Below are positions 8,001 through 11,354 of a stretch of 11,354 bases of DNA, in pieces; the stretch's first letter is position 1; every line of letters begins with the position of its first letter. The DNA comes from Clostridia bacterium (GTDB lineage: Bacteria; Bacillota; Clostridia; Christensenellales; Aristaeellaceae). Made by a program: the position numbers and the translations under genes. Location: contig CAAEUQ010000063.1 in assembly GCA_900759005.1 (NCBI GenBank), forward strand, positions 1 through 11,354. The letters run 5' to 3'. The notes beneath the pieces were generated by a model. That model searched no databases. It was not told the DNA's origin and saw nothing but the letters and a program-made list of their open reading frames with translations.

Positions 8001-8565
8001 GCCGAACCAGCCGCGGCAGCACCTGCTTCTGTTCTGGAATCCCGTGATCCTGAAGCTCGATAAAGAAATTGTCGCGTCCAAAGATCGAAACGTATTTTTC
8101 CGCCATTGCGCGCGCTTCGTCCTCGCGCCCATCCAGAAGCAGCTTCGGCAAATCGCCGGACAGACACGCCGACAGCGCGATCAGCCCCTCGTGGTATTTT
8201 TCGAGCAGCGCATAATCCACGCGCGGTCGGTAGTAATACCCCCGAAGAAAGCCCTCGCTTACGAGCTTTGATAAATTTTTATAGCCCGTCTGGTTTTCGC
8301 ACAAAAGGATCAGATGACTGTTCCCGCGCCCCGCGCCGGTCTTGTTGTCCATATCGGGGCACACGTAGACCTCGCAGCCGATCACCGGATGAATGCCCGC
8401 CGCCTTCGCTTCGCGATAAAAATCGACCACTCCGTACATCACACCGTGATCGGTAATCGCGCACGAACGCGCGCCCTGCTCCTTCAGCCGCTTCATCAGC
8501 TGCTTAATCCGGCAGGCGCCGTCCAGCAGGGAATACTCCGTATGTAAATGCAGATGGGCAAACAT
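5068..8565 (-). CDS. dnaE: DNA polymerase III alpha subunit, DnaE type
   Basis: The 1165-residue length is typical of DnaE (E. coli 1160). Domains: PHP about 1-275; palm with GPGRGSGAGS (351-360) and the catalytic PDIDCDFD (392-399), third acidic residue probably in KMDFLGLR (543-550); thumb/fingers with NASTHAAGV (499-507) and AFNKSHAAAY (745-754); helix-hairpin-helix region about 865-885; clamp-binding motif QLSLF (914-918); OB fold about 993-1075; short tail. There is no separate exonuclease insertion, so it is not PolC. The PHP domain keeps a full metal-ligand set: H6, H8, D15, H40, E65, H84, C134, D202, H204. The start is the ATG at 8565, with GAAAGGA (8574-8580) 8 nt upstream; the in-frame TTG just before it is less likely. 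In Bacillota DnaE usually extends primers with PolC as main replicase; whether polC exists here is not visible. Three glycosyltransferase-type genes follow without a gap. Confidence 0.97.
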   Translation of the reverse strand: MFAHLHLHTEYSLLDGACRIKQLMKRLKEQGARSCAITDHGVMYGVVDFYREAKAAGIHPVIGCEVYVCPDMDNKTGAGRGNSHLILLCENQTGYKNLSKLVSEGFLRGYYYRPRVDYALLEKYHEGLIALSACLSGDLPKLLLDGREDEARAMAEKYVSIFGRDNFFIELQDHGIPEQKQVLPRLVRLARSMSLPMVVTNDCHYLAREDAEAQEVLMCIQTGKTLSDENRMHMKTDQLYVKSEAEMRAAFPNFPDAIERTEEIAQRCQVEFDFSKTYLPAFPLPEGETNVGYLRRLVEEGLIRRYGPDRRDARERMEYELGVIESMGYVDYFLIVWDFIHYAKTHGVGVGPGRGSGAGSIVAYSLGITEIDPLKYALVFERFLNPERISMPDIDCDFDYERRGKVIDYVRSRYGADHVSQIITFGTMAARAAIKDVGRVLGMGYREVETISKMIPFELNITIDRAMEVNSELRAAYQNDESVKRLIDMARKLEGMPRNASTHAAGVLITADPVVEYCPLQTNDDVITTQYPMTIVEALGLLKMDFLGLRTLNVIMDTIAMVREGGGTVPDANDIPMDDPGVYKMISDGDTDGVFQLESGGMTSFLMNMKPGNFEDVVAAISLYRPGPMESIPKYIAGKQDPSKVQYLTPKLQPILEVTYGCMVYQEQVMQIVRDLAGYSMGRSDLVRRAMAKKKHDVMAKEKEIFIHGQVENGRVIVPGCVRNGVSAEIAERIFDEMTAFASYAFNKSHAAAYAVVAVQTAYLKLHHRVEFMAAMMNSVVGNAAKIAYYIQYCRKNGISVLPPDVNRSMEKFSVDVGADGKKGIRFGLSAIKSLGAVPVAALVAERNQNGAFKTLFDMINRMAGSLLNKKCVESLIRSGAMDSLPGNRRQKVNVYERAMDGAAKRNRDAIEGQLSLFGFTEETVVAPEIPMPDFPDFDLADRLQMEKETTGVYITGHPLDAYTDALSELEVNSKFLEELAEGDPEMLLKYDGRRVEMGGLISEKRTKATRSGGLMAFVQLEDLYGITEVLVFPKVYERVSAALIEESAVRMTGRLSVRDEESPKLLLDQVAPLGEKIPEKPHLEGAAPRRAKASGEKKLYLKVPEAKRDAVLKALKDTPGRIPVVLYMIEEKKAYQAPDEYRVDEGYDFGALANLIGADGIVLK

Positions 8566-8637
8566 CAAATTTATCCTTTCTGGTTAAACACATTTCTAAA
8601 CTTAAAAGAATCAATCGCACTTCCATACCCACGGGAG

Positions 8638-8794
8638 AGTTCGAGAGTGCCAAAGCCCTCTCGAACTTTCAATCGAGCCCGGCGGCGTGTGCGCCGGAGA
8701 GATTGCCTGCCCAAAGGCAGGCAAGTCGCTTCGCAGCCGCAAGACAAAATCAAAGATTTTGACGCGACGCCTGACAGGGGGAGCTTGCTCCCCC
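8638..8794. repeat. Array of five consecutive stem-loops in the gap between the lipoprotein gene and dnaE
   Basis: Five inverted repeats lie almost end to end. (1) 8638-8647/8658-8667, 10-bp perfect stem AGTTCGAGAG, 10-nt loop. (2) 8679-8684/8692-8697, CCGGCG, 7-nt loop. (3) 8703-8711/8716-8724, 9-bp TTGCCTGCC, CAAA loop. (4) 8745-8751/8755-8761, CAAAATC, AAA loop, with outer arms GTCGC/GCGAC (8725-8729/8764-8768). (5) 8777-8783/8788-8794, GGGGGAG, CTTG loop. The array begins 9 nt after the lipoprotein stop. No long T-run follows any stem on either strand, so none is a textbook terminator. Minus-strand GATTTTG...GAAGCGAC (8751-8725) is shared with the repeats at 11121-11141 and 11334-11354. 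The remaining 8566-8637 holds the dnaE ribosome-binding site; I see no convincing promoter there. Confidence 0.8.
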
Positions 8795-8803
8795 GCCCAC
8801 ATC

Positions 8804-9295
8804 TCATCTCAGCGTCGTCGCATTCCGCACGATCGCGTTGATTTCCTCCGTCAGCGTGTCCGCCGGCGTGCCCGTGCGGAGCTTTTCGGAAATTTCGTAA
8901 ATCCTGTTTACGTCCTCCGTCTCCGACGTAACCGCCACCGTCTGAATCGACGGATCCGCCTTCATGACCTCGCTTGCGACCATCTCGCGAATGCGCTCCG
9001 TCACGTCACCCTGATACGCGTTCGTGAATTTCACGCCTACCAGCGCCGTCGTTCCCGCAACCACGATTCGGCAATCCGACACCTCGGAAATGCGGTTGAC
9101 ATTGCCCTCGATCGTGCCCGATCCGGTTACCCAGTCGAATGCGACGGGCGGCTGCGTAATTGCTGCGGTCGTTTCCGGCGCAAAATTGCCGTTCGTCGCC
9201 TGCGGCGCGGCGGTATCGTTGTTCATGCAGCCGGCGACCAGCGCGCAAACGCAAAGCGCCATCAATACGGAAAGAGCGATCTTCAAAGTTTTCAT
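8804..9295 (-). CDS. YhcN/YlaJ-family sporulation lipoprotein
   Basis: The 163-residue product has a lipoprotein signal peptide: basic MKTLK, hydrophobic core 6-20, lipobox LVAGC with the lipidated Cys at 23. A Thr/Ala/Pro-rich linker runs to about residue 55. The rest (about 58-160) matches the YhcN/YlaJ pattern: VNRISEVSDCRIVVAGTTAL with VGVKF, ADPSIQTVAVTSE, a VNRIYEISEKLR helix and a LTEEINAIV end. Members are found in the spore inner membrane or spore proteome of Bacillus; their biochemical role is not settled. The start is secure: AAGGAGG (9304-9310) lies 8 nt before ATG. It follows the kinase-like gene by 59 nt with no clear terminator or promoter between (a weak 5-bp stem GCGAA/TTCGC is all I see), so co-transcription is likely. 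The family implies a spore-forming host, though non-spore-formers can retain such genes. Confidence 0.85.
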   Translation of the reverse strand: MKTLKIALSVLMALCVCALVAGCMNNDTAAPQATNGNFAPETTAAITQPPVAFDWVTGSGTIEGNVNRISEVSDCRIVVAGTTALVGVKFTNAYQGDVTERIREMVASEVMKADPSIQTVAVTSETEDVNRIYEISEKLRTGTPADTLTEEINAIVRNATTLR

Positions 9296-9354
9296 GTTAT
9301 CAACCTCCTTGCGAACCTATTTTCGCCATCGGAGGCATGATTTATGCAATCGCT

Positions 9355-11004
9355 TCAGTCCTTTTCGCGGTAAAAGCAGCACCCGCCGATGAATTCGCGC
9401 AGGATTGAATTCACCGGAATCTCGTCCTCAACGTCCGCGACCAGAATATAATTCAGGAATTTGATCAGCCGGTTCGCAAGCGTGTAATACGGGCTTTCCG
9501 GCTGCACCGCGCATAGCAGCGGATACGCGTACTTTTTCATAATCGGCAGTTCGTATACCAGCGACGAATTGAACATCGCGTCCGCGTTTTCCTGATACGG
9601 GAAGATGTATTTCTCCTCGCCGCGCCGCACCGACGCCCACAGCGCCATCGTTTCCTCCGGCAGCGTGCCGCGGAACTGGTAATCGCGCACGATGCGCCTG
9701 AGCAGCCGCGCGTCCGTCGTGCGAATGCGGTTATGGTCGTCCAGATTCAGCATGGTCAGGGCGCTGATATAGATTTTGAATTTGTCCTTTTTATCGACCG
9801 TCGCAGTCAGCGCGTCGTTCAGCCCATGGATGCCCTCGATGATGATCGGCTGGCCGGGCTCGACGCGCATTTCGTGCGTTTCCGCCTTGCGCGTTCCGGT
9901 CACGAAATCGAATTCCGGCATCCCGACGGTCTCGCCCGCGAGCAGCATCGGCAAATGCTTTCCGAGCAGCTCGACGTCCAGCGTATCCAGCTTTTCGAGA
10001 TCGACTGAGCCGTCCGGCTCGATCGGCAGCGTATCGCGGTTCAGATAATAATCGTCCAGCGAAAGCTTGACGGGTCTGAATCCGTGCACGCGCAGCGCGA
10101 TCGCCATTCGATGCGCGAATGTGGTTTTTCCGGAAGACGATGGTCCGGCGATCAGCATCACGCGCGCGCCGCTTTCGATGAATTTTTCGGCGATTTCCTC
10201 GATTCTGCGCTCCTGAAGCGCTTCGTTGACGCGGATAAATTCGCGAAAGCGGTGGCTTCGAATCATTTCATTCAAATCGGCAGCATTTTGGCAATTCAAA
10301 ATTTCCTGCCAGCGCGCGGATTCGGAGAACGTATGCGCGAGCTTCGGCATATCGCGGAACGCGGCGGGCTGGTCGGGATTCTGAACGTCGGGCATCATGA
10401 GCACGACGCCGTTTTCGTCGTAGGCGGTTAAATCGAACACGCGGACATAACCGGACGACGGGACCATCACGCCGTAAAAATAGTCCTGAAAGCCGTCGAT
10501 TTCATACAGCGTAAAGTAATCGAATTTGCGATATTGGAGCGTTCTGAGCCGGTCGAGCTGCTCGGTCTTTTCGAAATACTGTTTTGCCTCGTTTGTCGAG
10601 ACCAGAGTTTTGCGAAACGGCAGATTTGCGTCCGCCATTTCACGCATTTGTTTTCGGATATGCCGGATGCTTTCATCGTTTACGGGCATATTTTCGAGCC
10701 GGATAAACAGGCCCTGACCGAACGAATGCTCGATTCTGGCGTGCGCGCCGGGATAGGCTCTGCGCACGGCGGTCAGGAACAGCAGCTGGAGCGAGCGCTC
10801 GTAGATGCGCCTGCCCTCCTCGTTTTTATACGTTAGAACGTGGGCATAGGCGTACTCCTCCGCGGTTTCCGCGAGCGAAAACGTACGTCCGCGGACGCTG
10901 ATGCCGAGCGCGCCTCTGCCCTCATCCGGCAATCTTTGAAGCAGGCGTTCCCATTTTTCGCCCTTTTCGCAGCTCATTTCGATATCGTTGATTTTCAGAT
11001 ACAC
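9355..11004 (-). CDS. TGS-domain, ThrRS-like and uridine kinase/phosphoribulokinase-like fusion protein (nucleoside kinase family)
   Basis: A 549-residue protein. Residues 1-65 resemble a TGS domain. About 66-160 resemble the second domain of threonyl-tRNA synthetase (ERSLQLLFLTAV, then EHSFGQGLFI). A linker region runs to 275, and 280-549 form a P-loop kinase of the uridine kinase/PRK superfamily: Walker A GPSSSGKTT (287-295), LDDYYLNRD (316-324), EGIHGLN (390-396), LLRRIVRDYQFRG (434-446). The family probably phosphorylates a nucleoside or similar hydroxyl substrate with ATP; the physiological substrate is not established. The GTG at 11004 is chosen: GGGAGGGA (11012-11019) is 7 nt upstream, the promoter lies 40 nt before it, and no in-frame ATG is closer. 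A longer reading frame to 11145 would cross the promoter and repeat DNA. It is first in a likely two-gene unit with the lipoprotein gene. Confidence 0.9.
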   Translation of the reverse strand: MYLKINDIEMSCEKGEKWERLLQRLPDEGRGALGISVRGRTFSLAETAEEYAYAHVLTYKNEEGRRIYERSLQLLFLTAVRRAYPGAHARIEHSFGQGLFIRLENMPVNDESIRHIRKQMREMADANLPFRKTLVSTNEAKQYFEKTEQLDRLRTLQYRKFDYFTLYEIDGFQDYFYGVMVPSSGYVRVFDLTAYDENGVVLMMPDVQNPDQPAAFRDMPKLAHTFSESARWQEILNCQNAADLNEMIRSHRFREFIRVNEALQERRIEEIAEKFIESGARVMLIAGPSSSGKTTFAHRMAIALRVHGFRPVKLSLDDYYLNRDTLPIEPDGSVDLEKLDTLDVELLGKHLPMLLAGETVGMPEFDFVTGTRKAETHEMRVEPGQPIIIEGIHGLNDALTATVDKKDKFKIYISALTMLNLDDHNRIRTTDARLLRRIVRDYQFRGTLPEETMALWASVRRGEEKYIFPYQENADAMFNSSLVYELPIMKKYAYPLLCAVQPESPYYTLANRLIKFLNYILVADVEDEIPVNSILREFIGGCCFYREKD

Positions 11005-11043
11005 GCGCTCGTCCCTCCCATGCGCTTTTGAATATTCCTCTTT

Positions 11044-11072
11044 ATTATACCACGCCCTCCCCATTTTTACAA
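11044..11072 (-). promoter_or_regulatory. Predicted sigma-A-type promoter of the kinase-lipoprotein unit
   Basis: Minus strand: perfect -10 TATAAT (11044-11049), 17-nt spacer, -35 TTGTAA (11067-11072, 4 of 6 consensus bases). Start of transcription would be near 11037, giving a ~33-nt leader that holds the ribosome-binding site and no evident regulatory fold. The left edge of the direct-repeat copy (11071) falls on the last two bases of the -35, so the repeat forms the immediate upstream DNA. Confidence 0.75.
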
Positions 11073-11141
11073 GCGGGCGGCGTGCCGCCGCGGGCGATTG
11101 CTGCCGCGCTTGGTCACGGCGATTTTGCGTCGAGAAGCGAC
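11071..11141. repeat. Direct-repeat copy A (71 bp visible) upstream of the kinase gene
   Basis: Aligns without gaps to 11284-11354 at an offset of 213 bp. By eye 64 of 71 positions match; differences are at 11076, 11078, 11083, 11113, 11128, 11129 and 11133. Similarity stops abruptly left of 11071, which marks the repeat edge. It contains a GC palindrome GGCGGC/GCCGCC (11076-11081/11084-11089) and the 5' arm and loop of the stem-loop at 11121-11149. The whole 350-bp stretch 11005-11354 has no supported gene: it holds the promoter, this copy, two stem-loops and copy B. Confidence 0.85.
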
Positions 11142-11149
11142 GCAAAATC
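11121..11149. repeat. Perfect 12-bp stem-loop unit 1
   Basis: GATTTTGCGTCG (11121-11132) and CGACGCAAAATC (11138-11149) are exact inverted complements around AGAAG. It is followed on the plus strand by TTTCTTGGTTC, a moderately T-rich stretch, so weak plus-strand termination is possible. The 3' arm shares AGCGACGCAA with unit 2. Confidence 0.85.
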
Positions 11150-11187
11150 TTTCTTGGTTCGGATTAGAGTTTTGTTCCCATCTTACC

Positions 11188-11218
11188 GCAAATTGCATCG
11201 ATTAGCGACGCAATTTGC
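11188..11218. repeat. 13-bp stem-loop unit 2 with one mismatch
   Basis: GCAAATTGCATCG (11188-11200) pairs with CGACGCAATTTGC (11206-11218) around ATTAG, with a single A/C mismatch (11197:11209). It has the same plan as unit 1: 5-nt loop, closing TCG/CGA, 3' arm starting CGACGCAA, then CTTAGTTC (11218-11225), compared with CTTGGTTC (11153-11160) after unit 1. Confidence 0.8.
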
Positions 11219-11283
11219 TTAGTTCTTGCGTTGGGGGGAGCGAGAATCCGTGCTGCGATTCAGCATACCGTTTTAGAACTGGA

Positions 11284-11354
11284 AAGCGAGTGGCGCGCCG
11301 CCGCGGGCGATTGCTGCCGCGCTTGATCACGGCGATTTTGAATCGGGAAGCGAC
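11284..11354. repeat. Direct-repeat copy B, truncated by the window end
   Basis: Second copy of the 71-bp repeat, same orientation as 11071-11141 and about 90% identical. It ends at the window edge in the loop and first bases of what should be another stem-loop (GATTTTGAATCG, GGAAG, CGAC...). The copy probably continues outside the window. Confidence 0.85.

Noticed and set aside
8638..8794. CRISPR array or set of intrinsic terminators
   Set aside because: The hairpins differ from each other in sequence and spacing, so there are no repeated units with unique spacers; none has a proper U-tract.
8571..8807. Small minus-strand open frames across the gap between the lipoprotein gene and dnaE
   Set aside because: They translate the hairpin array. 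The peptides are Arg/Ser/Cys-rich, overlapping frames are open too, and there is no suitable ribosome-binding site; best seen as repeat DNA.
11005..11145. A 47-residue N-terminal extension of the kinase-like protein
   Set aside because: It would cross the TATAAT promoter and the repeat copy, while a GTG with a well-placed GGGAGGGA site and the family-typical N-terminus lie at 11004.
11071..11354. Insertion sequence or attachment-site remnant
   Set aside because: No transposase or integrase coding potential and no target-site duplication could be identified in the window; the copies are direct repeats rather than terminal inverted repeats.

Overview
The window looks like a chromosomal segment of a Gram-positive Bacillota (Firmicutes) genome, probably a spore-forming member of the Clostridia, with moderately high GC. 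This rests on Shine-Dalgarno sites of the AGGAGG type on almost every gene, a YhcN/YlaJ-family sporulation lipoprotein, a DnaE-type polymerase of Firmicutes style, and a TGS-domain/uridine-kinase-like protein common in that phylum. Species cannot be named from the sequence. All genes lie on the minus strand, so the transcription order runs from high to low coordinates.

Layout in transcription order. (1) 11354-11005: no gene. This stretch holds two ~71-bp direct-repeat copies, two near-perfect stem-loops and a clear sigma-A-type promoter. (2) 11004-9355: a TGS + ThrRS-like + P-loop kinase fusion protein starting at GTG. (3) 9295-8804: a YhcN/YlaJ-like lipoprotein, probably in the same transcript. 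(4) 8794-8638: five consecutive hairpins, an intergenic repeat array that shares a sequence signature with the repeats at 11071-11354. (5) 8565-5068: dnaE, with an intact set of PHP-domain metal ligands and a QLSLF clamp-binding motif. (6) 5054-762: three tightly packed genes directly behind dnaE: a GtrB/YkcC-like polyprenyl-phosphate glycosyltransferase (GT2), a 548-residue polytopic protein of unrecognised family, and a 566-residue GT-C/GT39-like membrane glycosyltransferase. (7) 722-454: a stem-loop overlapping the promoter of the S10 ribosomal operon, then a ~215-nt structured leader. (8) 453-1: rpsJ complete and the first 12 codons of rplC, the start of the S10 operon.

Functionally, the three genes behind dnaE fit a lipid-carrier-dependent glycosylation route: the GT2 enzyme would load a sugar on undecaprenyl phosphate inside the cell, and the membrane proteins would use it outside. 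The end product is unknown. The least explained signals are the two hairpin-rich repeat regions, which look like one interspersed family, and the S10 leader, in which two distant hairpins carry fully complementary six-base loops (a possible kissing-loop).
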